Shown here: positions 55,353 to 63,459 of the stretch, one piece after another
Layout of the letters: every line of letters starts with the position of its first letter
Numbering within the stretch: position 1 is the stretch's first letter
NCBI GenBank assembly: GCA_001899085.1
Contig: MKVB01000005.1
Location: forward strand, 158,916-222,915
From: Devosia sp. 66-14
GTDB lineage: Bacteria; Pseudomonadota; Alphaproteobacteria; Rhizobiales; Devosiaceae
Direction of reading: 5' to 3'
DNA length: 64,000 bases
Notes under the pieces: model-generated
What the model was told of the DNA's origin: nothing
What the model saw: the letters and a program-made list of their open reading frames with translations, nothing else
The model's database searches: none
Translations under genes and position numbers: made by a program

Positions 55353-55684
55353 TGGCGCGCGTCTACCAACGCGAAGACTGGGCCATGCACCCGACACGCC
55401 AATCGGGCGAGTGGGAGGGCGGCGAGGCCAATGTCACGGTGATCCTGCATGACAGCGTGGAGGCGGGCGCCGGACCGCGACTGCATACGCACCCCTACCC
55501 CGAGACCTTCATCATCGAGGCAGGCCACGCGGTGTTCACCATCGGTGACGAGGAGATCGAGGCCGGGCCCGGCCAGATCCTCGTGGTGCCGGCCAACGCG
55601 CCGCACAAGTTCAGGACGCTCGGCCCGATGAAGAGCATCCACATCCACGCCAGCCCGAAATTCGATACGCGCTGGCTGGAGTAG
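55352..55684 (+). CDS. Cupin-domain protein
   Basis: 110 residues. Metal-binding cupin motifs GPRLHTHPYPETFIIEAG and VPANAPHKFRTLGPMKSIHI are present. Such small cupins are often metal-dependent dioxygenases or isomerases or signalling proteins. GGAGG lies 6 bases before ATG 55352. Confidence 0.85.
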   Translation: MARVYQREDWAMHPTRQSGEWEGGEANVTVILHDSVEAGAGPRLHTHPYPETFIIEAGHAVFTIGDEEIEAGPGQILVVPANAPHKFRTLGPMKSIHIHASPKFDTRWLE

Positions 55685-55714
55685 GGGGATGCGGCTCTCG
55701 GGGCGGAAGTCCAG

Positions 55715-56356
55715 CTAGAACTCGATCCCCGCCTGGGCCTTCACGCCGGAGCGGAAGGGGTGCTTGATCTCGGTCATTTCGGTGACCAGGTCAGCCAATT
55801 CGATGACTTCGTCCTTGGCATTGCGCCCGGTGACGATGACATGCGTGTCGCGTGGCTTGTGCTTCAGCACCTCCAGCACTTCGTCGAGCGGCAGGTAATC
55901 GTAGCGCAGCACGATATTGAGTTCGTCGAGCAGGATGAGCTTGTAGCTTTCGTCGGCGATCAGTTCCTTGGCCATCTCCCAGGCGCCGCGGGCCGCGGCG
56001 AGGTCGCGCTGGCGGTCCTGGGTGTCCCAGGTGAAGCCCTCGCCCATCGCCTTGATGGTCACCTGGTCGGGAAACCTGTCGAGCACATCGCGCTCGCCGG
56101 TCGACCAGGCGCCTTTGACGAACTGCACCACGCCGACCTTGAAGCCGTGGCCGATGGCGCGGAACACCATGCCGAAGGCCGCCGTCGACTTGCCCTTGCC
56201 CTTGCCGGTGTGGACGATGAGCAGGCCGCGCTCCTCGGTCTTGGTGGCGAGGATCTTGTTCCGCGCCTCCTTTTTCTTCCGCATCTTTTCGGCGTGATAG
56301 GCGTCGCGCTCGGCCTCGCTCATCAGGTCGGTCTTCTTGGGGGCTTTGTCCGTCAT
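55715..56356 (-). CDS. cobO: Corrinoid adenosyltransferase (CobO/BtuR type)
   Basis: About 213 residues. ATP-dependent adenosylation of cob(I)alamin or cob(I)yrinate diamide. P-loop VHTGKGKGKSTAAFGMVFRA and LILLDELNIVLRYDYLPLDE, HVIVTGRNAKDEVIELADLV match. Its ATG overlaps the cobN stop by one base (TGATG), as expected for cobN-cobO operons. Confidence 0.95.
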   Translation of the reverse strand: MTDKAPKKTDLMSEAERDAYHAEKMRKKKEARNKILATKTEERGLLIVHTGKGKGKSTAAFGMVFRAIGHGFKVGVVQFVKGAWSTGERDVLDRFPDQVTIKAMGEGFTWDTQDRQRDLAAARGAWEMAKELIADESYKLILLDELNIVLRYDYLPLDEVLEVLKHKPRDTHVIVTGRNAKDEVIELADLVTEMTEIKHPFRSGVKAQAGIEF

Positions 56357-59300
56357 CAAGTGTCCTCGAGATACGCGAAAGCGGAGTTGGAACGTGGCGT
56401 CCAGAAGCCACGGCGGCGAGCTTCGTTGAATTTGGCGATCAGTTCGTCATAGCCGAAGCGGTTGCTGGTTTGAATGAACCGACGCGTCGCATCGTCCTCG
56501 ACGAAAGCCTCGAAGGCGAGGTCGAAATGGTGCGTCTGCACCGCACCGGTCGTCGCGGCGAAAGCGAACATGTAGTCGACGGTGGCGATGATCTCGAAAG
56601 CGCCCTTGTAGCCATGGCGCTTCACCCCATCGATCCATTTCGGGTTGACGACACGGGAGCGGACCACCCGCGAAATCTCCTCGGCCAGCGTGCGGGCCAG
56701 CGGCCGCTCGGGCCGGGAGTGGTCGTTGTGATAGGCGGCAGGGGCGCGACCGCTCAGGCTCTGGGCGGTGGCGGCGAGGCCGCCCTCGAACTGGTAGTAG
56801 TCGTCGCTGTCGAGCAGGTCATGCTCGCGGTTGTCCTGGTTGTGGACCACCGCCTCGATGTCGGAGAGCCGGGCGGCGAAACGGTCGCGCGCCGCTGTGC
56901 CCTCGGCATTGGCGCCGTAGGCATATTGCCCCCAGTTGAGGAAGGCCTCGGCAAGGTCGGCCTTGCTGTCCCAGCTTCCCGAGTCCATCAGGCCCTGGAG
57001 GCCCGCGCCATAGGCGCCCGGCTTCGAGCCGAAGATGCGGTGGCCGGCGCCCAGCGCCGCGGCACGATCGTCGGCGCCAGCCTGCATCAGTTCCAGCGCA
57101 TCGGTGCGCATGCGGGCGGCGATGGGGTTCTGGTCCTCGGGCTCGTCGAGCGCGCCGATGGCGCGGACAGCCTTGTCGAACAGGGCGATCTGCGCCGGAA
57201 AGGCGTCGCGGAAGAAGCCGGAGATCCGCAGCGTGACATCGACGCGCGGTCGGCCGAGCCTGGCCAGCGGGATGATCTCATAGCCGGAGATGCGGAGCGA
57301 GGACGGGTCCCATAGCGGCCTCGCGCCGATGAAGGCGAGAGCCTGGGCGATGTCGTCGCCGCCGGTGCGCATGTTGGCGGTACCCCAGACCGAGAGCGCG
57401 AGAGAACGCAGCGGGACGCCGTGATCCTGGAAGTGGCGGACCAGCAGGTTTTCCGCCGACTTCCGCCCCAGCTCCCAGGCGGTTGGCGTGGGCACGGCGC
57501 GGATGTCGACCGAATAGAAGTTGCGCCCGGTCGGAAGCACATCCAGACGACCGCGCGACGGTGCGCCGGAGGGACCGGGGGCGACGAACTTGCCGTCGAG
57601 GCCAAGCAGGAGCGAGGCGATCTCGTTCGGGCCGGAAGCGGCGAGGCGGGGACGGATAACGTGTTCTATCGTTTCGAGCACGGCGCGTGTTGCCGACCAC
57701 TCCGCGTCAGGGGTCCTGCCCTCCACGAGCTTGGTCGCCAAGTCCTCGAGATGTTCGACGATGTCGCCGACGGTGCGGGCGAGTTCCCCTTCCCCTTGAG
57801 GGGTGGGAAGCGCCGGGCCGGTCCATTGGGCACCGAGGTCGGCCGTCAGCGGGTCGAAGCCGAGCTTGAGATCATCTGCCAGAGCGCGGATCAGCGAGCC
57901 GTCCCCCGCTGCTTCGCCTCGCGGAACGCGGGCCAGCGCGACGATCAGGTCGCGCTCCAGGCGGCCGGCGGGGGATTGACCGAAGATGTGGAGGCCATCG
58001 CGGATCTGGGCCTCCTTAAGGTCGCAAAGGAAGGTGTCGATCCGCTTCAGGGTTTCAAACTCATCGGCCACGAGGCCGATGTCGCGATCGAGCCGGATAT
58101 CGCGCGTGAAATCGAGGATGCGCTTGCGCAAGCCCGCGAGGCGACGGCGGTCCATCCCCGAAGCGGCATAGTACTCGTCGAGCAGCGCCTCGAGGTCCTT
58201 GAGCGGCCCATAGGTTTCGGCGCGGGTGAGCGGCGGCACCAGATGATCGATGATCACCGCGCCGGTACGACGCTTGGCCTGGGTGCCCTCGCCCGGATCA
58301 TTGACGATGAACGGATAGAGCTGCGGCAGCTCGGCCCAGAGCGCCGCTGGATAGGATGCGGCGTCGAGTGCTGTGGCCTTGCCGGGCAGCCACTCGAGAT
58401 TGCCATGCTTGCCGTTGTGGATCAGGGCATGGGCGGCGAACTCGTGGCGCAGCCACAGATAGGCAGCGAGGTAGCCATGTGGCGGCACCAGGTCGGGATC
58501 GTGGTAGCTGGCGGTTTCGTCGAGATGATAGCCGCGGGCGGGCTGGATCATGATGGCGACGTTGCCGAGGCGAAGCGCCGGCAGATGGAAGGTCTCGCCG
58601 CGGACGAACGGATCGGCAGACGGGTCGCCCCAGCGGGCGGTGACCTCGGACCGAACCTTGGCCGGGAGCGCAGCGAAGAGCTCACGGTAGCGATGCACGG
58701 GAAACGGGATGCCCTCGCCGCGTTCGGGATGAGCGTTGGTGGGGCCGGATTGGAGGAGTTCGATCAGGGCGTTGCCTGTGGCGCCCCCCCTCCCATCTTC
58801 CCCCACAAGGGGGGAGGTGTCTGTCGGTGTATCTGGCGCTGACCGAGCCTCAAACTCGATCGGCACCTCCCCCCTTGTGGGGGAGGTTGGGAGGGGGGCG
58901 GCCACATACCCTGCCCCCGCAAGCACCTTCAAAATCTCAACCGTCGACTGCGGTGCGTCATAGCCGACGCCATTGGCCAATCGACCGTCGCGGATCGGAT
59001 AGTTGGCGAGGACCACCGCAACACGCCGATCGGCGCGCGCGGTCGCACGCAGCGTGGTCCAGTTCTTCGCCAGCGTGACGGCACGCCGGATGCCGTCGGC
59101 GTCCGGCGCATAAGCGGAGAGCGGGCACTGGGTGCGTTCGTGCCAGACCGCGTCGTGCTTGTGGCCGACCAGCAGCATGCCGATGCGGCCATCCAGCTCG
59201 GGCAGCACCACCTGCATGGCGAGGTCCTTGGCGGTGAGGCCCTGGATGTCGGCGGCCCATTGCGCCTCGGGGCGGCCGCCCTGCAGCAGCTGGAGCACCG

Positions 59301-60195
59301 GGGCGTCGATGCCGGCAAACGGGTTCTGCTTGTCGTCGAGGCCATCCAGCCCAAGGGCGAAGCCGGTGAGGTTGAGGATGACGCTGGGCGGGTAGGTGGC
59401 GAAAACCGCCTGCACGAAGCGGATGCAGGCGCCTTCTTTCAAGGTCGAGACGACAACGGGCACCGGGTTGAGGGATCGCGCCTCGAGCTCGGCGATCAGC
59501 GCTTCGAGCGTCGCGGTGCCGGCCCCCTCGAGGGCAGCGCGATAGAACAGGATCGGCACGTTCGGGTGCGGCGAGGCGGGCAGCTCGTCGAGCATGCCGT
59601 GCGCGGGGTGCCAGAGGCCGAAGCGGTGGAAGGGTTTGGGGGCAGAACTGCCCGGTTCGAGCGCGGGGCTTCCCCCACCCTTGATCCCTCCCCGCGAGGG
59701 GGAGGGAGACGACTGCGCCAGTCGTGCGAAGGCCGCCAGCAGCGCATCGGCGTTTTCCGGGCCGCCGGCGGTGAACAGGCTATGGAGCCTGGTCCAGTCA
59801 TCGGGGTGGATGGTGGACCGCTGCTGCAGGATCGGATCCGGGTTGGCGTCGCCGGGGAGCAAGGCCAGCCGGATGCTGCCGCTCAGTGCCAGGGCGGTGA
59901 GTTCGTCGACACCGTATTGCCAGTAGGCCGGGCCGCCGAGCAGCCGGACCACCACCAGTTGCGCGTGCTGCACGGTCTGATCGAGCCACAGGTCGACCGA
60001 GAGGTTGTGGCTCAACCGCATGAGATTGGCGAGCCGCAGGTCGGAGGAGCCGGCGCGGTCGGCGGCCCCGGCCAGCATCATCAGTTCGCTGTCGGCAGCC
60101 GAGGCGAAGATGATCGGCGCCGGGGACTGGGCGAGGTCGATGGCCTCGCCTTCCTGTTGCAGGGCGCCGGCCTGGGCGGAGAGCAGGTGCATCAT
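56356..60195 (-). CDS. cobN: Cobaltochelatase subunit CobN with two translated palindromic inserts
   Basis: 1279 residues. ATP-dependent cobalt insertion into hydrogenobyrinic acid a,c-diamide together with CobS and CobT, which are not in this window. Typical CobN/Mg-chelatase H motifs: HGKHGNLEWLPGKATALDA, FIVNDPGEGTQAKRRTGAVI, GRNFYSVDIRAVPTPTAWEL, GSKPGAYGAGLQGLMDSGSW. Two inserts are seen: at about residues 162-176 (SSPSPSRGGIKGGGSP, from 59669-59712) and about 431-472 (from PLPTSPTRGEVP to SPLVGEDGRGGATG, from 58781-58905). Both remain in frame. The start is ATG 60195 or the next ATG at 60192; they overlap the LytTR stop. Confidence 0.95.
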   Translation of the reverse strand: MMHLLSAQAGALQQEGEAIDLAQSPAPIIFASAADSELMMLAGAADRAGSSDLRLANLMRLSHNLSVDLWLDQTVQHAQLVVVRLLGGPAYWQYGVDELTALALSGSIRLALLPGDANPDPILQQRSTIHPDDWTRLHSLFTAGGPENADALLAAFARLAQSSPSPSRGGIKGGGSPALEPGSSAPKPFHRFGLWHPAHGMLDELPASPHPNVPILFYRAALEGAGTATLEALIAELEARSLNPVPVVVSTLKEGACIRFVQAVFATYPPSVILNLTGFALGLDGLDDKQNPFAGIDAPVLQLLQGGRPEAQWAADIQGLTAKDLAMQVVLPELDGRIGMLLVGHKHDAVWHERTQCPLSAYAPDADGIRRAVTLAKNWTTLRATARADRRVAVVLANYPIRDGRLANGVGYDAPQSTVEILKVLAGAGYVAAPLPTSPTRGEVPIEFEARSAPDTPTDTSPLVGEDGRGGATGNALIELLQSGPTNAHPERGEGIPFPVHRYRELFAALPAKVRSEVTARWGDPSADPFVRGETFHLPALRLGNVAIMIQPARGYHLDETASYHDPDLVPPHGYLAAYLWLRHEFAAHALIHNGKHGNLEWLPGKATALDAASYPAALWAELPQLYPFIVNDPGEGTQAKRRTGAVIIDHLVPPLTRAETYGPLKDLEALLDEYYAASGMDRRRLAGLRKRILDFTRDIRLDRDIGLVADEFETLKRIDTFLCDLKEAQIRDGLHIFGQSPAGRLERDLIVALARVPRGEAAGDGSLIRALADDLKLGFDPLTADLGAQWTGPALPTPQGEGELARTVGDIVEHLEDLATKLVEGRTPDAEWSATRAVLETIEHVIRPRLAASGPNEIASLLLGLDGKFVAPGPSGAPSRGRLDVLPTGRNFYSVDIRAVPTPTAWELGRKSAENLLVRHFQDHGVPLRSLALSVWGTANMRTGGDDIAQALAFIGARPLWDPSSLRISGYEIIPLARLGRPRVDVTLRISGFFRDAFPAQIALFDKAVRAIGALDEPEDQNPIAARMRTDALELMQAGADDRAAALGAGHRIFGSKPGAYGAGLQGLMDSGSWDSKADLAEAFLNWGQYAYGANAEGTAARDRFAARLSDIEAVVHNQDNREHDLLDSDDYYQFEGGLAATAQSLSGRAPAAYHNDHSRPERPLARTLAEEISRVVRSRVVNPKWIDGVKRHGYKGAFEIIATVDYMFAFAATTGAVQTHHFDLAFEAFVEDDATRRFIQTSNRFGYDELIAKFNEARRRGFWTPRSNSAFAYLEDT
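58781..58905. repeat. Inverted pair of palindromic elements inside cobN
   Basis: Arms gcgccccccctcccatctt... (58781-58820) and their inverted copy (58863-58903, ends ttgggaggggggcggc) match at most positions; each has an inner core of the type ccccacaaggggggagg. The intervening 42 bases are unlike the core. The whole block is an open frame in cobN. Confidence 0.88.
59669..59712. repeat. Palindromic element inside cobN, single copy
   Basis: cttcccccacccttgatcc followed by ctccccgcgagggggaggg, one hairpin without an inverted partner. Read as SSPSPSRGGIKGGGS in cobN. Confidence 0.8.
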
Positions 60196-61034
60196 GCAGG
60201 CAACGAGCTCCGATAGCGGCGCGAGCCGCGCAGTTCGGCGCCGTCGGCCATGCGGATCCGGAAATCGCCGTCGCGCACCGGGGCGATCTCGCGGACCTTG
60301 GCGCGGTTGACCAGATGGGACCGGTGCACCCTGGCGACATCGACTCCGGCATCGCTCAGCAGCTGCTCGAGCGCGGCGAGGCTGATGCGGGCGAGATGGG
60401 TGGCGCCGTTGGCGCGGATCTCGACATAGTTGCCGGCGGCACTGGCCCAGTCGAGCGAGGCGGCATCGAGGAAGATGGTGCGGCCGCCGGCCTTGAGGGT
60501 GAGCTTGCCGGTCTGCCTGGCGTCGGCCCGGGCGGCCTCGGCTTCACGGCGATGCTCTTCGAGGCTGCGCTGCAGGCCGAGCATCAGGATCAGCACGGCA
60601 TAGGGAAAAACGTCCTTGCGATACTCGTAGAGCAGGTCAGTCGGCAGGTCGGTGAAGAAGCCGTAGCTCGTGCCGAGGATGAGGGCATAAGCAAGCGTGC
60701 GCAGCACGATGAACAGCCCGACATGCAGCATTGAGAAGGCGATGCTGCCCAGCGCGTGCCAGACGAGGGCCGAGCGCCAGGTCTCGGCAGTGAACGGGAC
60801 CCGGCGCTCGAACAGGATGACCAGCGGCGCCAGCGCCATGATGGCGATGACGCTGGTCAGCTCGAGGATGAACGGGACCCGGGGATCGAGCGTCCGCCCG
60901 TCGCGTTGCGCCTCGGTCAGCAGGCCCAGCGCATTGAGCACCCCGATGGCGACGAGGAACAGCGCCATGATGAGGAAGACGCGGGCGGCGACGCGATGTT
61001 CAAGCGCCGCCTCCTGGGTGAGCTCAGTCGCCAT
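60192..61034 (-). CDS. Membrane-anchored LytTR transcriptional regulator
   Basis: 280 residues. Four hydrophobic helices in the N-terminal half (VFLIMALFLVAIGVLNALGL; TSVIAIMALAPLVILF; SMLHVGLFIVLRTLAYALIL), a charged coiled coil (LQRSLEEHRREAEAARADAR), then a LytTR DNA-binding domain (DWASAAGNYVEIRANGATHL, VARVHRSHLVNRAKVREIAP). It is divergent from an acyltransferase, a pairing often seen for such regulators. Its stop overlaps the cobN start by four bases (ATGA), so the two are probably co-transcribed. Confidence 0.88.
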   Translation of the reverse strand: MATELTQEAALEHRVAARVFLIMALFLVAIGVLNALGLLTEAQRDGRTLDPRVPFILELTSVIAIMALAPLVILFERRVPFTAETWRSALVWHALGSIAFSMLHVGLFIVLRTLAYALILGTSYGFFTDLPTDLLYEYRKDVFPYAVLILMLGLQRSLEEHRREAEAARADARQTGKLTLKAGGRTIFLDAASLDWASAAGNYVEIRANGATHLARISLAALEQLLSDAGVDVARVHRSHLVNRAKVREIAPVRDGDFRIRMADGAELRGSRRYRSSLPA

Positions 61035-61186
61035 CGGGCACGCCTCGGCCGCCGCCGATCCCAGTGCCGCCGACGCCGGCCGCCGCTCGTCCCGCCGGCC
61101 CGCCGCTCGCACCAGCGCGATTGGGCGCGGCGAAGCCCCGCCCTAGCTCTCGTGGCCTCGCAATCTGCTCAGGAGCTGGAGCCATC

Positions 61187-62401
61187 ATGTCAGCAGGGAC
61201 CCTTCCCACGATCACCGAAAAGGCTTGCGGTTCGGAACGCCGCTACGACCTCGACTGGCTGCGCGTCATCGCCTTCGGTTTTCTGATCTTCTACCACATC
61301 GGCATGTTCTACGTGACGTGGGGCTGGCACGTGAAAAGCCCGCATGCCGGACCGTGGCTGGAGCCGGTGATGGCGCTGATCAACCCGTGGCGGCTGCCGC
61401 TGCTGTTCCTCATCTCGGGCATCGCGCTGCGCTTCGCCATCGACAAGAGCCGGCTCACCCAGTTCGTGCCGCGGCGCTTCATGCGGCTGTTCGTGCCGAT
61501 CGTTTTCGGCATGCTGGTGATCTGTGCGCCGCAGGCCTATTTCGAGCTCTATTCGAAGGGCGAGACGGGTTCGGATTTCTGGGCGTTCTACGGCCAGTAT
61601 CTCGATTTCGACATGGAGTTCTCGATCCTGACGCCGACCTGGAACCACCTGTGGTACCTGGTCTACATCCTCGCCTATACGCTGGCCGTGGTGGCGCTGC
61701 TGCCGCTGCTGCGGTGGCTCGATGGCCCGGCGGAAGCGCTGTTCAGCTGGCTCGGACGTGGCGCACTGGGCTGGCGCCTGCTGCTGGTGCCGGTGCTGCC
61801 GTTCCTCTGTTACGCATGGCTGCTGGCGCCGCGCTTCCCCTCGACGCATGCGTTCTACAATGACTGGGCCAACCATGCGGAGCTGTTCAGCATTGTGCTG
61901 ATCGGCTGGTTCGCGGCGAAGAGCCCGGCATTCTGGGGCGCGGTGCAACGGCATCTCGGCCCGGCAATCGTGCTGGCTCTGGGGCTGCTGCTGGTGCTGG
62001 GGGCGGTGCGGCTCACCTGGGGCGCGGTGCGTGCTGACCAGGGCCTCGTCACGCTGATGACGCTGCTGCGCGCGGTGTTCATGTGGGTGGCGATCATCGC
62101 CATGCTGGGGCTGGCGCAGCGTTACCTCAACCGCGACGGGCCGGTGCTGCGCTTTCTCACCGAAGCGGTGTTCCCTTACTACATCCTGCATCAGACCCTC
62201 ATCGTGGCCGTGGGGTTCTGGGTCGGCGGCCTGCTGCTGCCGGTGTGGCAGGAAGCCGGGATCATCACCGTCGCGACGGTCGTCGGCTGCGTGGTGCTGA
62301 CCGAAGCGATCAAGCGCCTGCCGCCGCTGCGCCCGCTGTTCGGGCTGCCATGGCGGGCCGAAGCGATCCGGCCCGCGCGACAGGTGGCGATGGCGCGTTA
62401 G
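61187..62401 (+). CDS. Acyltransferase-3 (OpgC/MdoC-like) family membrane protein
   Basis: 404 residues with about ten helices. The N-terminal RRYDLDWLRVIAFGFLIFYH contains the conserved acyltransferase-3 Arg/His signature and YHIGMFYVTWGWHVKSP follows it. This is a family that moves acyl or succinyl groups onto glucans or sugars. It is paired with the divergent LytTR gene. It ends in a four-base overlap with the convergent cobW gene. GGAG sits ahead of ATG 61187. Confidence 0.88.
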   Translation: MSAGTLPTITEKACGSERRYDLDWLRVIAFGFLIFYHIGMFYVTWGWHVKSPHAGPWLEPVMALINPWRLPLLFLISGIALRFAIDKSRLTQFVPRRFMRLFVPIVFGMLVICAPQAYFELYSKGETGSDFWAFYGQYLDFDMEFSILTPTWNHLWYLVYILAYTLAVVALLPLLRWLDGPAEALFSWLGRGALGWRLLLVPVLPFLCYAWLLAPRFPSTHAFYNDWANHAELFSIVLIGWFAAKSPAFWGAVQRHLGPAIVLALGLLLVLGAVRLTWGAVRADQGLVTLMTLLRAVFMWVAIIAMLGLAQRYLNRDGPVLRFLTEAVFPYYILHQTLIVAVGFWVGGLLLPVWQEAGIITVATVVGCVVLTEAIKRLPPLRPLFGLPWRAEAIRPARQVAMAR

Positions 62402-63459
62402 GCCGCAGCGGCGATGGCGCCCTCGAGGCTCCGGGTGATCGCCGCGTGGTCGAGCGGCGATTCCCCGATCACCACCAAAGCGGTCTGCCGCGCTTCGCCC
62501 GGCTTCCACGGCCGGTCGAAATAGGCGCTGACGCGTGGGCCGACGGCCTGGATGGCAAGCCGGGCCGGAGCGCCGGGCAGCGCCGCAAAGCCCTTCAGGC
62601 GCAGCACGTCGTGGGCGCGGATGGTCGCCTCGATCGTCGCCAGCAACTGATCCTTGCTGGTGACGCCGTCGAGGGTGACCGAGAACGAGTCGAAGTCGTC
62701 GTGCTCGTGGCCTTCGCCGCCATGCTCCAGCTCATGGTGGCTTTCGCGACCGGCGAGATTGTCCTCGGTGGAGAGACCCATGCCCAGCAGCGCCGCGACA
62801 TCGACATGGCCGTTGCGGGCGCGAACGACACCGGTGCCAGGACGCATCTCGGCCTTGAGGTGGGTCTCGATGGTGTCGAGCTCGGCATCGGTGACGAGGT
62901 CGGCCTTGTTGAGGATGACCATGTCGGCAGCGATCAGCTGATCCTCGAACAGTTCGCCGAGCGGCGTTTCGTGGTCGAGCATGGCATCGGCGGAGCGCAG
63001 CGCATCCACCGCCTGTTCGTCATTGGCAAAACGGCCTTCGCTGAGGGCTGCCGCATCGGCGACGGTGACGACGCCGTCAATGGTGACCTCGGACTTGATC
63101 TCGGGCCAGTTGAAGGCGCGGATCAACGGCTGCGGCAGGGCGAGGCCGGAGGTCTCGATGACGATGTGATCGGGCCGATCCTCGCGTTCGAGCAGCGCCT
63201 GCATGGTGGGGATGAACTCGTCGGCGACGGTGCAGCAGATGCAGCCGTTCGACAGCTCGATCATATCCTCTTCGCGGCAGGTCTCGTCGCCGCAGCCGGC
63301 GAGGATTTCCTTGTCGACGCCGAGCTCGCCGAACTCGTTGATGATCAGGGCGATGCGCTTGCCCTTGGCGTGGGCGAGCAGGTGCCGGACCAACGTGGTC
63401 TTGCCGGCCCCGAGGAAGCCGGTGATGACGGTGACGGGGATCTTTTCGGTCGTGCTCAT
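62398..63459 (-). CDS. cobW: CobW-type GTPase (metal chaperone)
   Basis: 353 residues. P-loop VITGFLGAGKTTLVRHLLA, the zinc/cobalt-binding CICCTVADEF motif (ELSNGCICC), ETSGLALPQPLIRAFN, NKADLVT and a His-rich stretch (SHHELEHGGEGHEHDDFDS). CobW family proteins deliver metal to target enzymes; here the neighbourhood of cobN and cbtA suggests cobalt. Its ATG overlaps the cbtA stop by four bases. Confidence 0.95.
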   Translation of the reverse strand: MSTTEKIPVTVITGFLGAGKTTLVRHLLAHAKGKRIALIINEFGELGVDKEILAGCGDETCREEDMIELSNGCICCTVADEFIPTMQALLEREDRPDHIVIETSGLALPQPLIRAFNWPEIKSEVTIDGVVTVADAAALSEGRFANDEQAVDALRSADAMLDHETPLGELFEDQLIAADMVILNKADLVTDAELDTIETHLKAEMRPGTGVVRARNGHVDVAALLGMGLSTEDNLAGRESHHELEHGGEGHEHDDFDSFSVTLDGVTSKDQLLATIEATIRAHDVLRLKGFAALPGAPARLAIQAVGPRVSAYFDRPWKPGEARQTALVVIGESPLDHAAITRSLEGAIAAAA

